From the NCBI GenBank assembly GCA_003993805.1, contig RSEF01000001.1, positions 70,420,845 through 70,484,844 of the forward strand: a stretch of DNA of 64,000 bases, written 5' to 3'. The notes beneath the pieces are model-generated. The model saw nothing but the letters and a program-made list of their open reading frames with translations. It did not search any database and was not told the origin of the DNA. Origin of the DNA: Himantopus leucocephalus (taxonomy: Eukaryota; Chordata; Aves; Charadriiformes; Recurvirostridae). How positions within the stretch are numbered: position 1 is the stretch's first letter; every line of letters starts with the position of its first letter. Below are positions 28,921-41,300 of this stretch, in pieces. Position numbers and translations under genes: made by a program.

Positions 28921-29226
28921 TTTTTAAAGAAGGATTCTTTCTTGTGTTCTGGTCTTGAGAAGCTTTATCTACTGAACTGGACAAAAAGTAGTTACTGACC
29001 TTTTCAGATCCAAGCGCTCATCTATTGCTCCTAGGGTATAAACGGAGGGAAGCAGCAAATTAAGAGGACTAGAGCGTAACTAAGAAACCAGAGACTGAAT
29101 AAATACAAATACAAAAATGCTCTGCCAATGGAGACAATAGTTTCAACAGCGATTGTGTAGCAATGGGGCCTTCTATAACTCAGGGTACGTGGATGGGATG
29201 GAAGTATTTTTCTGTAAAAGACACTT

Positions 29227-29320
29227 TGGTGTGTGTGGTTGGGGGCGTGTGTGCATACACATTGGTGTTTGGCTGTGTATGTGCATATACATTTGTGTGT
29301 GTCTGCATGTGTATTTATAT
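29227..29320 (+). repeat. Degenerate (TG)n microsatellite
   Basis: Repeated GTGTGTG, TGTGCATA and GTGTATGTG blocks over about 95 bp, interrupted by other sequence. A related short tract follows at 29667-29695. Confidence 0.8.
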
Positions 29321-29622
29321 TTAATGTCAAATCTCATTTGACCACAAATCAAGTGTAATGGTCTTCCTTAAGAAATGCCCTCAGTAAAGATTTTATAACA
29401 GACTTGTGTTTTTCCATAAGATTACAGTGTTCTTTTATTCCATTTGGGTTTCTCTAGAGACGATTAGTACAGGCTATGTAAGACAAATGAAGAGTGGATC
29501 TCTGTGTAGGTGACTTCCCACATCACCATAAAAGATGACAATGGACAAAGAGTTGTATAATTACTTTGTCGGAATGCTTCATCTTGAACATGAACAATTG
29601 ATCGTGCAAATTCTCTCTTCTC

Positions 29623-29649
29623 AGTGAAAATCAGGTGTTGATTTTCACT
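29623..29649. repeat. Perfect 11-bp inverted repeat with 5-nt loop
   Basis: AGTGAAAATCA (29623-29633), loop GGTGT, then TGATTTTCACT (29639-29649). The arms are perfectly complementary. No function can be assigned. Confidence 0.85.
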
Positions 29650-32600
29650 TCAGGCAAGGGATGAAGTGAGTGTGTCTCTGTGTGTGTGCGTGTGCGACTA
29701 TCATGCATTCAAGTTTTAATTACAGTTCTACCCTGTGCAAGGCCAGGGGGATGATGAAGTACAAACAGGTTTTTAACTTCAGCTGTGGTAGTGCACAGGT
29801 TGAGCTCTGGGGTCTTAGAATTCTCAAAATGGCCTTTGCACTGCTAGTGGTTACTTTTGCATGGACATCTCATCCCACTCACCACTGGCTGTCCTCCTTG
29901 CATCCATAGACCCACTTGATGAAACGGCACTCCCAGAAGCTTGGAGCACACAGAGTGGTAGCAGAACTTGGGTCTCTTCCGCACGAAGTCCTCTCCGTTC
30001 ATACACTCCATATGTAACAAAAGGAGGCTATGTAAAGACAGAGGTGGCCTTCTAAGACCCTATTCCATGAAGGCGACCCACCAGAAAAGAGCTGATCTAA
30101 AAGCTCTTTGCCAGACCTGTTTACAGCTTAGTCAGCATTTGGAGACAAAAGGTGGGAAGGGCAGGAGAAATCAGAGACGTGTGTGCCCTGCATGATGAAG
30201 CTTTGGGAAGCTAAGCATGACTTGAGACAACCCTCAAGCAGCTCAGGCTTACTGATGGGATCAGGTATCTCCCATGCAAGAACAAGAGCATCATAAAACT
30301 CTCTCATTACTCAGTAACCTAAAAATGTAACTACCTGCAAAGTAGCATGTTAAAAAGGAATTTAAATTTTTCTTTTGTAATTAAACAATAGTGAGTACGT
30401 GGTCTCCTTTCCAGTGATAGGATTTAGGTTGCTGAGTCCATTAGTGGTTTGAAGAATGCACTGTCAGTTTTCATACCTTATAATACTTCACTTTCTTCCA
30501 AACAATTTCAGAAGCCTGTATAAATCTCCTACTCTTGTAAACAGTGTGAAGCATCTCCCTCTTTTGGCAGTGAGTGATGGAATGGCTTGTATGGAGTAAT
30601 TAATTATTCTAACATTTTAACTAATAGCTGGACACAGAAACAAAACCAGGAAAAGTATTTGGAAAAGAAAGTAGACTTAGGAAAAAAAGATAACGGAAGA
30701 ACAAAAAGAAAGAGGAAGAAATTAACATACAATGAGCATTACCTGAATTTCTGTGTAATTCTATTTAGTCCATTAATGTAATTTAACTTCTTCGCTCTAC
30801 TTTTGAGGCTTAATCATCTCTCATTGAACACACACACTCATTAAAGTCACTGTTCAAGTAAAACAGCTCAGCATGACAGGGCTGGGAATAAGGTTTTCCC
30901 ACTGCTTAGCTGATAGAGTAATTTAAAAAAAAAATTAAAAAAAATCAAACTCCTCATCTGTAACCCATCATTGTGTCAACATTATACAGGTTGAAATAAC
31001 TGTATACTGAAACAAGCTGCTTTACAGAACTGGTAAGTGTCCGGAATTTGGGACAGACAGACTTCAGTATACACAAACCAAAGAGCTGTTTTTCGCTCGA
31101 ATAATTTTCTGGCAGATTTGCTTCTACAGTCTAAAACTTTTTCTGAATTTACATGAAAAGTGTTTCTGTGACAAACACCACCTATAGCTGATGGGAAATT
31201 AGTACAATAAAGAAAGAGCACTAAGAATACTCGGAATTAATTTCAGAAGCTTCAGAAGTCCCCTGCGGGTTCCACAACCAAATGAGAACACCACACTTCT
31301 GTGTATTAGTTTATTTAATTCTTTATCGCCACTAAGAGCAAGTAAATTATGTTGATACAATTGGTAAACATATACATTCGCTAGAGCCTCCCACAATCCC
31401 ACAGAGCTAAGGGAAACATTAAGGGATGTTACAGGATTAATGCTTTCATTCTACAATATGGATATATGGCTTTCATACAAGTTTAAAAAAATCGAAAAGG
31501 TAACACACTGCTAGCTTACAAAATCAATATACAAACTGAAAAAAAAAGGAAAAGGAACAGGAAAAAGAGAGTAACCCATGAGAAGATATCATATAGCACT
31601 GGTTTAATAGATATATACAGAATTAGAAATCCATTGAACACGATAGTCAGGCTTTAATTAGTTATTTTGACTTTCATTCCTTCTTTCTGTTTAACACCCA
31701 AACTACAAGTATCAAGATGATTTCTGTTCTACTTTTTTTTTTTCCTATCTTTTCTTTCCCATTTTCCTCACTTTTTATTGGCAGAGAAAAAGCCTTTTTC
31801 TGCCTGGGTTTGTATGTTCACACCTAACTGAAGCAGGTCTTCCACTTTGAAGCTTTGAACAAAGCCCTTCCATGTACTTGCTGTGACAGAAGAGAACATC
31901 AGTCTGATACTAAGTCCTACTGGCCATTTCATTGGTGTGCGTCTTGCATTTTCCTTGGACACAGCTGTCCTTAAACTGATATGCTGGTGAGTGGCAAGAA
32001 ACCTAGCTCTTCATCCTATATACTACTCTTGCATCCCTGTGTAGATAACAACACAGGACAAAAAGCTCTTTCACTTCTACTTTAGCTTGAAAACACAGCA
32101 GCACTAGTCGTGAGACACATTTTGAGTTAAGAATGCACTTTTTAAGAGTTTTCCTTTGCCATATATGGAGGAATATATATGCGCAGTATGTATGCATGTA
32201 TATTTAGAGAGTTGCTGTGTCTGACGCTGACATCCTCATTAGGTGGTTTCTAGCCCCAAGCTGCAACAGTACTGGCCTGCTTCTGCTTCAGGTCCCCTCA
32301 GCAACCACAACACACTCTGGATTATCAGAGCCATTTCCTCCAGCTGTAAAAATCTAGATGAACTACATAATTATAATATGGGAAGTGTAATGAATGACCT
32401 AAAGAGAAAAGTTAAAGATGGTCTTGTTGCCAGGTAGATTAGGGTGACGGATTTCGCAGAGTGTAATTAATTGAATGAAACTGGCTACGGGTAAGACAAC
32501 CCTGCAGAGGCTATCCATTTTCCTAGCTTTACATCCCAGAATTCAGGGCTAAAGCTTTTGTGCAGTCTTTAACTTTGAATGACCTTCTGAAATGGGAATA

Positions 32601-35600
32601 CTTGGGAGCCTCTGTTTTATCTCATCAGTAAACTCATACATTGAACACATGCTTTCAGTTTTGTTGTGGGTTTTGTTTGTTATTGTGTTTTTTCTAAGAA
32701 AGGAGTAAGAATTGTAGGTACAGTTTTTTCATAGGCAACTCACTCAAAGCCAAGCGATATAAAGGCTAGGAGATACCTACTGAGTTTTTAGCCATCTGGG
32801 ACCCCAAGACACTCCACATTTAAATGGCAAACTGCAGAAAGGGCAAAAGGATTGCTCAGCCCCTCCAATGAGATAATGATCGTTGAATATAGTTGAATTC
32901 CCATGTTTTCCTTGAAATATCTCATTTCTGCTCAGGTCAGAGAAATGAGGCCACGAGGCAGACTGCCATTTTTGAATAGTAGAAGAAAGGGAACATTAGG
33001 AAAACAATTAGACTTCAGCATTGTTTAGTTTTGGTCCAAAAGCACACAAAGTTTTCTGGTGCTATGAATGAGACTACCTAGACCTTCTCCAGGTGCAAAC
33101 ACCCATGGGGTGGAAGACGCTCTCTCCGTGCTCCGCTTTGCTCAGGCAAGACTTCCACTGTCCCTGAAGCTCTATGCACCATGTCTCTTCCCTTTAATTT
33201 GATGGTAAAATAAGACACAGTGGGAAAGGATGCAGCTTCTTGCCACTGTTGATATAGCTAAGGCATTTTTCTGTTTGAGGGCAGACACTCTTTCATCATT
33301 GTCTCTAATTTTCGTTCAAATGTGATGCATTTCTATCCCTTAGGAAACCTTGCCCAGGTTGAGAAGCAAAGGTTGACAAAGGTTTCAGCAACAAGCCACC
33401 CTCCCAATGAATCCAGGGAACGTCTTTGCTCATTCTCGTATTTCCTTGTTCGTTGCCGTCTTCTAATTAACAAGTTGCTACTGTGTCTTTTAATCTTAGA
33501 AGGACACAATGAGAGGTACCTGATGGTAGGGGCTTGCTGGGGCATTTTTGCAACAATCCAGCAAGAAATGGAGAATACAGCCTCAAGCATGAGGAAAGAT
33601 CAACATTATCCACAAACGTTTGGCTGAGAGGCAGACTGCCTTAGCAGAATTGACAGAAAACCTACAAATACTATCACAATCAGCGATGAGTGGGGGAAGG
33701 CAAACAACAGGTATAATCTGTCCCAACAAAAGAGTCAGAAACTCACAGAAGATGCTGTCCTAGAGAGCTTAAAAAGACTGAATATGAGATACCTGCCCCC
33801 ACTAACATACTGCTTCCCCTTCCTATAAGAATTTGGGAGATGTGAAAGACTACTGTGTCATGTCAAAATGGTGCACCTCACCAATATTTTGCTTTAGAAA
33901 AGTGGCGGGTTTACATTGTTAATGTTGTTGCAGTTCCTAGACTGAAGGAAAGTCAGGTTGGTTTTTGTCCCACCCTCATCATTGACATTAGACTGAGGAA
34001 ACTCAGATAAATTTCATCATGTTAAGGGATTCCATTAAACAAATGGGAACACTGCACAATGTTTATCTTCAGATGCTCCCTGCTAGCAGCATGGTTAGTT
34101 TCAGGGATTTTATAGGCCTGTTTCCATAAACAGTCTCTGTAAGTATTCACTTCCCCTTAGTTCATCCTAATGCTTCGTTTTTTCACTTGAATTGTCCATT
34201 GCCACATACCAAGTGGTGAAGGATATACACCAAAGTTAAAGAAATACGTTATGTTTTCTCCTATAAACATCATAACTTACACTCCTAAACCAGAAAAACC
34301 AGACATACTAGTGTCTCCTTTTGACACTGCTTCCTGTTGGACACTTTCTATTCAGGCTGGAGTGCAACTTGACTTCTCTGTAACATTCTACATTGGATTA
34401 GTTTTCATTAAGGCACAAATCAAGCAGACCATAAAAACAAATGTGCCAGCCCGTAATACTGCCTTCCCTACTCAAGGAGCACACAAGAGATGTTGTATAA
34501 AATGCTCCTGACTTCATATCTGTCTCTTCTTGACAAAGTCTCCAACACTCTGCTGATATAATTATTATTCTTTCATTTCTTGTCATTTTTCTCCTTTGAA
34601 AAACAGTACAGCCCAGAATGTCATTATGGAATTAGAAGATGAGAATCAGTAAACTACAACTTAGTATCTACCTGCATGTACAACAAATGTTTTCCCTTCA
34701 TGCAGCCTTGCCCAACAGTTTTGCTGCACTTAATAGTCTGATAAATATGCCAGGCAGACAAGCAACGATTCTCTTTCAATATGGGCACTTCTGCCAGGAG
34801 ACATGTCAAAGTCAGAAGGTACCCCAAACTTCAAATATCGTTTTGAATCAAGATACACACAGGCCTAATTGCTTAGAAGCATGGCTCAGCCTACTTAGAG
34901 GAAGGGATGGGAGCTATACCTGAATTCCCCTAAGTTTAAACTTGCTGGAATCCAGAGTCTGGATACAGATTCATCCTTAGCTGATGTTCAGCAACTCACC
35001 CCTCTCTTTTCTAAGAGATTTGAGTGCTCAGAAAAAGACTGTCATTTGGGGTATTTCTATCACCTCCCCATACCATATTATAGCTGCAGCAAATGAAGAT
35101 GGAAATCACTTCTCAAGAGGGACATTTGCGAAACAAGCTTCAGTCGCTTAAACTAGCTAAGCAACGCATCTATGCTAAGTCATTTTCCATTGTAACAGGA
35201 TAGCACCAAGAGGGTAAAACACATATTTCATCTGAAGTAGCCGCCCCCACAGCACTGTCAGACAAGCTTCCCCTCCCAAAGGGGGGAGGGTAGAAGATTA
35301 GAAAGCAAGTAAGGAGAAATTTCAGAATGACTCAAGTGGAAACTGAGCAAGATAGGTTGGGAAGAGGTTTTGTTCTAATTCTTGCCTCTTGCTTTCTTGA
35401 TAATGTCACTAGTGAAGCAACTGCTCCTGTTAGGTACCAGGTACCTCTTTTCAGAGCTGACCTGACTGACCTATTCTATTCAATCTTCCTCTGTGTTCTG
35501 CCATGAATTACTTTTATCATCTCCTTCATAACCAGAGCTCCCACAGAATGTTTTCTGCTGGTTTGTTGGAAATTTTCTTCATTGTTTATAAACTATGACA

Positions 35601-36851
35601 GATACAACTCCAATTATTGTCAACAATAAGATGCCAATACAGATCCAAACATATGTGGCCAAGTAGTACAGAGGAAGAGTTCTCCTGTTTCACACCCTTT
35701 GCTACCAGGACTGCTGCGCTTTCTTCTGGTCCTAACATGGTATTTTTTCATCTGTTTCTTTGTTTTCTGTAAACTCTCTCCATGAAGGCCCTACACCACC
35801 ATAGGAACTTGACTGGCCTCCTTCAGAAACTATTAGGAATGTTCCTTTACCAAGCCAGATGGGCAGTTATTAAGGGCCATAAGGTGTCAGAGGAAACACG
35901 GGGGAATTTAATTTCTTCTTACTCACAGAGGTGGAAATCAGAAGTCACATCTAAGGTTTGCTAAAGGACAGTCAAACTGTTGGTCTCAGCATCATTCCCA
36001 ACCCCTGCCAGCTCCCTATGAAACATGGACTAGATTAACCAGTGTAAGACAATGGTGCAACAGTGTTTGCACTCAAAGCTGAACCACTTTAAGTGAACTG
36101 ATGCAGCATTTAGACAGACAAACCTTTGGTGAGTGAAAAAGCTTCTTTCTCCCTTTGCTTTCAATCAGACCTACCAATCCATTAGTTTAAGTCTGATGCA
36201 CAAGCACAGGTAGACCTGATTAGACCATGAACACACCAAATAGCACCCAGAACCACCCAAATATGAGCCTTTATGATTTTGGATTTGGTCATTGCACATC
36301 CACCACACGTTGGGGACATTTTTAACTATACCACTGGCTCAGGTATGTCAAAATAACAAGGACATCAACACAGACTGCAAAATACACCCAAGGAGTCTGG
36401 AAAATAATAGTGTGGCTAGTCTACCTTGAGCTATGTGCAGCCTTGGCTAGCTGGCTTCAAAAGGGTTTGGGAACTTCTACAGCAGGACTTGCCTCACTGT
36501 GAGTTCAGATCAGCTGTACCCTCCACGTGAGAAAAAAAGAGGGCAAGCTCTGCAATTGTTACAATTTTTTTGCATAGAAAAGGGGAGAGGTGTTAGTCCA
36601 GAAAAAGACTCTCTGCTTGTCTACAAGCTAATCCCAAGAGAGCGATGTGATTTACTGAGATGAACACAACCTGCTGCAGCTTCACTGAAGTCAGTGGGTA
36701 CCCGCAGCAGTACAAGGGAGACTATTCCTCTTGACCAGCAGGCAAGCCTGCAGCCTACACAAATGGTGAAGCTTATTTCTTGCTGTTGAATTTTAAGTTT
36801 TAGAATTTAAAAGTGAGTATTTTGAAATTAATTTGGGCACTGAAATCCCTT

Positions 36852-37382
36852 ATGTTTCCTCTAAAAAGTCTGGTCTGCCGGTTGTTTAGTTTGTTAAACA
36901 ACCCTTTACCTGGGAACAGACCAGCCCTTTGTCAGATCTTTTTTCTACTTTGCAACTTTTCTCAGGGCTTATTATCATTTAAAAGAGGTAAAATTGAACA
37001 AACTGAAAACCAGCTGGTTATTTTTTTCCTGCAGACAACTTTAAAAAAAAATCACAGAATTATTATTTTGACTGAGCTTTTCCAAGGTCTTTTTGCTTAC
37101 ATAAAAATGGAAGAAAGCAAAAGGTACTGTTTTTATATTTCCCTTCTGTTTACTAACAGAGAAACAAAAATTAATTTCATTCCTATTGGTTTCAAGTCCC
37201 ACAAACTGTCCATTTTTTTTGTCAAAATCATGAACTATCTCAGGCGGCTTCCAAACATATTTCTGCTTTTACTTCCCACTAGACGTACTATTTTTCAACC
37301 AGCTATAATTAAAATCAACAGGAAGATTCCCAATGATACAAAAGGGAATTGGATCAGGCTGAATCACAACAATTTCAGCTAG
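36852..37382 (+). other. AT-rich open reading frame of 176 codons, probably non-coding
   Basis: This is the longest ATG-initiated frame outside repeats. The reading frame itself opens upstream without an ATG. The product is rich in Ile, Phe, Leu, Lys and Asn, with hydrophobic stretches but no recognisable domain or conserved motif. It has no obvious promoter and no splice structure. It lies about 0.65 kb past the PTN 3' end on the opposite strand. A chance frame in AT-rich DNA is the most likely explanation. Confidence 0.15.
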
Positions 37383-38014
37383 ATTTTTGTGTAAAGGATA
37401 TTCTCCCTTCTGGCAAAATAAACAAATAAAAGAAAGCATTTGTCATCTTTTATAGGTAAAACAGAGGACACTACCATCCACCAGCACTGATATGCTAACA
37501 AATGGAAAATTTTGCTATCATTCCACTTGGAAAAATCATTGCTAGAAAACTGAAAAATTAGGACTCTTCAATGTCCAAGTGTTGAAAGGTTTCAGAATTT
37601 TTACTGCCGACATCCAAAATATGGCCAAGGATAGGAGTGCTATTGGTTTTTACTCAGAGATGGTGGCATTTTGGAATGAACATTCACCACACATCAAAAA
37701 AAAAAATTATGCCTGCAAATACTCAAAAAAATGCCCCCATCCTTTCCTTAAACAAATGATTTCAAACAGTTATCCAGATGTAATAAGAACTTAAGAAACA
37801 AGTCTGTGGTTTTTTTCAGATATAAGGTCCCAATCTTAAACATAATTGCATCCAGCCAAACTCCTACGTTAACACAGGGCACCACTGGCTTCAGCGGAGC
37901 TCCACACAGGTTCAGGTTCTGCTTGCATGGAGTAATTACCAGATTGAGACCTATGGCAAGACTTGAGAAAAAAATATTTTAAAAACGTCTACATTGTTCA
38001 ATATACAATAGAGA
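37383..38014. other. Flank immediately downstream of the PTN 3' end
   Basis: AT-rich sequence between the AT-rich open frame and the estimated PTN cleavage site. Nothing recognised. An extended PTN 3' UTR could reach into it. Confidence 0.4.
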
Positions 38015-38251
38015 TAATTTTCTAAATGAATTTGGAGTCCTTTATTACAGGCCTCTAAAAATTGTTGTTAGGGTTATACATTAAAAATACTAAAGTAATA
38101 AAAAAAGGATTTTTTTCTGTGTTTGCTTGTTTCCTTCTATGGTACCATTAAGCTATAAATAATTTTAGGATAAAATGCCTAGGTATAAATGAAACTGTTA
38201 ACTGATCGTGTTTGCTGATGTCCCTTTCTCACATTGCCCAAGTTGGCTCCA
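38015..38251 (-). other. PTN: PTN 3' UTR (downstream end estimated)
   Basis: AT-rich sequence runs directly downstream of the PTN stop codon to the first good polyadenylation signal, about 205 nt away. It contains runs such as ATCAGTTAACAGTTTCA that look like conserved PTN 3' UTR. The 3' boundary is an estimate from the signal position. A longer isoform ending further left cannot be excluded. Confidence 0.6.
38041..38046 (-). terminator. Candidate PTN polyadenylation signal AATAAA
   Basis: The minus strand reads CTGTAATAAAGGACTCC, with AATAAA at 38046-38041, about 205 nt after the stop codon. Cleavage would be expected 10-30 nt further, near 38010-38030. It is the first canonical hexamer seen after the stop. 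Confidence 0.6.
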
Positions 38252-38304
38252 TTAATCCAGCATCTTCTCTTGTTTCTTGCCTTCCTTTTTCTTCTTCTTG
38301 GATT
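38252..38304 (-). CDS. PTN: PTN last coding exon: lysine-rich C-terminal tail and stop
   Basis: After the acceptor TTGACAG the exon reads AATCCAAG, which joins to the G left by the previous exon to give Glu149-Ser150. Five lysines follow, then [10 protein letters not shown] and TAA (38254-38252). It lies 16,765 nt downstream of the previous exon, so it is easily missed. The tail is the disordered basic extension typical of PTN. The join gives PQ-ES, without the alanine present between Q and E in human PTN. Only one AG lies at this acceptor, so no tandem NAGNAG choice exists here. Confidence 0.95.
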
Positions 38305-41300
38305 CTGTCAAGATAAAAAATAAACATAAAAAATTAGCATCTAGCAGTCACTGCAATAAATTTCATCCAATACCCCTGCAATTTCCCCTTGTTTTCTCTA
38401 TGCACGTAAGAACTAATTTTATTTCCTCATTCTGAACGAGGAAAGGCAAAACAGAAGGAAAAGAAAAAAAAAGGCACAGCCGGGGCACTAGGGAAGATGG
38501 AAAGAGGGGTGCATCTCCAGTTCAGAACCCTTCCTATCTGAGCGGCTGACCCTGTTTGGCATGCAAAGCATTGTCTCAGGAACTTGCTTCGAAAATAAGA
38601 AAACAGCAGGCAGCTCCTGGAGAAACCGGGTCATGGCTCAGTGGAGAGCTGGAAGAAAGCTTTGCACACACTACCCACACACAAACCCCTCCCTTGCTTC
38701 CTTTCTATGTCATTGTTAGTCTTTGGCTTTCTCTGAATATGAGAGCAACTCCAGAGTGTGGTGAGAAAGCTCACTTGTTTCTTTAGCTTCTCCATTGCCA
38801 ACCCTTCCCCCTCTGTCTGGGACAAACACGTACGTACACTTGAGAGGCAACTGAAGTTTGGCCTGGAGTCACCAGAGCACAGTCTGGCCAGCCAGCTGGT
38901 ACTGATAGGACAGGGAAGGGACTAGGGCGCATCTGCTTCTCTGATTAATTTGGGGGAAATAAGGGAACGATGTGAAGGTACAAGTGCAAGTTTATATATT
39001 ATACTACCATCTGCGAGAACTTTCACTGTGCTATAGGGTAGCGTGGTGTTCTACAGGCAAAGGAAATTCACAGAGGGAACTAAGAAATTAATATGAATTA
39101 AGAGGATTAGGTACTCTTGCATCACGTCACCTTGTAATGGGGGCAGTAACAGCAATCACTGGGAACGTGAATAAATCCTCATGGATACCACCACAAAACA
39201 CAGCAAAACAGGTACTACACAGAGACAGAAACTGAGTTTCTGTAAATCATCTTTCCTGGAACCAAAATAGCAAGCAAGTAGACCCATGTTTGCCTTAACC
39301 CAGATTTCACTTTCCTCCTTTGAATTCTGCCTTTGTTTCTTCCTTCTCAAAAAAGAGTCCCCCCCTCCAAAAAAAAAAACCAAGCAAAAACCCCCAAAAC
39401 CAAACAAACCTACAAAAACCATCTCAGGTTAGATACCAAATATCACTATGAATGAGAAGACAAGCACGTGGCTCTTTAGGTGGTACTCTTCTTTGTAAAT
39501 GTGATTCCTTTCTCTCTGCCCAGTTTGCATACCATAGACAGTCAAGCAATTATCAGCTCTGGTAAAACCTGCTTACTTGCATTAAAGCCAAGGGACCTAC
39601 ACTGACATCTTTCAGCTATGGATACGGCCAGGGTACCTTCAGCAGAAGGCAGACTTAGGTTATCACATTCCTCTGATGGTTGTTTTTCCTGTTTATTAGT
39701 GTTTCAAAACAACATTTTCTTCTTCATCTTTTTCAACAAGACAAAAATTGTTTCTAATAATCCTTTAGTCAAAGCAAAATAAAACACCTATTTCACGTTT
39801 AGTCACATGTTCTGCTCTAAAATCTCTTTCCCTTAAAAACTTTGCTTAAATTTAAAGGGATAATAATTTAAAACAAGAAGTAACTCGTTTTTGTTTGAAA
39901 ATGTGAAAATGAACTATTTTTTTTTTCCCTGCCTTTGTATGTGTATCTGTGTTTGTATGTGTGTTTGTGTGTGTATGCATGCCTGCAGTCTGGAGCCATT
40001 CACAGAATCTGGCACTATTTTATGACCTGTCATTCCAAAATGTCATTTTTCATTAAGTTGGTATCTAATTTGCTTTCAGGTATAGCTTTTTTCCCCCTAC
40101 AGATTTTCTGTCTCCCCTCCTATCCTCTTTTCCCCGTGTCTTCCACTTCCTCTAATTTTCCCTCTGTATCACTGACCCTCCTGGATTCTATATTGATTGT
40201 GCTCTCTCGCACTCTCTCTTCTCCCCCAACACCGCTTTCTCTGAAAGAAACAGCAGTATTTTATCAATCAGACTGGCACTTGAATTTGTAAAATGCATCC
40301 AAACCCAGCACAAGCAGAAAGGCACTCTGCAGAGTTCAACTAAATTTACTAAAAGCAAAGGAGACATATGAAAGTGGGCTGACCACTAACAGGACTCTAC
40401 TGAAGAGTACGTGCAGTTCACAGTAGGGGTGAAGTCACCACCAGAAGGTTTCTGGTCTGGAGTCGTGTGATCGCATCCTCAAAGACTATCTGCCTTGCAC
40501 CTGACTTGAGGTACCAGACAACCCACTGCTTATTCATTTGCACTTGGCCCCAGTGGGTTTGTATCTGCTCCTGTTAGCAAAAGCTCAATCCTTCCTGTTG
40601 TCTACCTTGTGATAATCTGCGTATCGCCCAAACTGCCAAACCCGTCTACCTACAAAGACAAGTGATTCTGCTTCGCGCCTCAGCAGATTAAAACCCTCAT
40701 GTGTGGGACGTAATTCCTCACACATTAAAGATGCTCACACCACCACAGCTTAATCTTTCAGACAGGTAAGCTGTATTGATGCAAAGCCCATTTGCTCCGT
40801 GAAATGACATGCACCCCCAGAGTTGTGGCAATATAAAAAAAAAGAAAAAAAAGAAAACTGCTCAAGTATTTCCCAGTCCTTAGGCTCTTTTAAAAATCCT
40901 ACCACAGACACCAATACCCAGGTACTGACCTATGGCAATGCTGCTATTCATACTCTCACGCACAAGTCAGTTCACGGACACCCTCCACCTGTTTTGACTA
41001 TGGTCCGGCTACAGACTAGAGTGTGTCCGTGGCTAACAAAGTATAAAGTTGCTTTAAGATGAACTTTGTTCAAGTTTTCTTACTGCTCAGACCTACTCTT
41101 TGCATCTGTGTCATTCAAGTCTTCATTGTCCTCATCTCTGTTCGCCCTACACTACTATTTCAACTTTTATGACAGGCTATCAGGTCAGCTCACACAGCCA
41201 CACTGTCACCCTCATCACTTGGTCTGCCAACACTTCCCTTCCCAGATTAACCAGGTTTGACTGAAACGGTCACCATGCCCAGCAGTCCCAGCACTGAGAC

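Larger units (their letters stand above)
26661..36851. other. Gene-free flank with microsatellites
   Basis: No gene recognised. It holds a purine tract (28284-28345), a TTTA repeat (28897-28920), TG-rich tracts (29227-29320 and 29667-29695) and a short hairpin (29623-29649). Poly-A/T runs occur near 30926 and 31733. Remaining open frames are short and unrecognisable. Confidence 0.5.

Noticed and set aside
1..38000. Neighbouring gene CHRM2 (expected near PTN by vertebrate synteny)
   Set aside because: CHRM2 has a large single coding exon with seven membrane segments, and no such frame exists in the window. It must lie further to the left if synteny holds.
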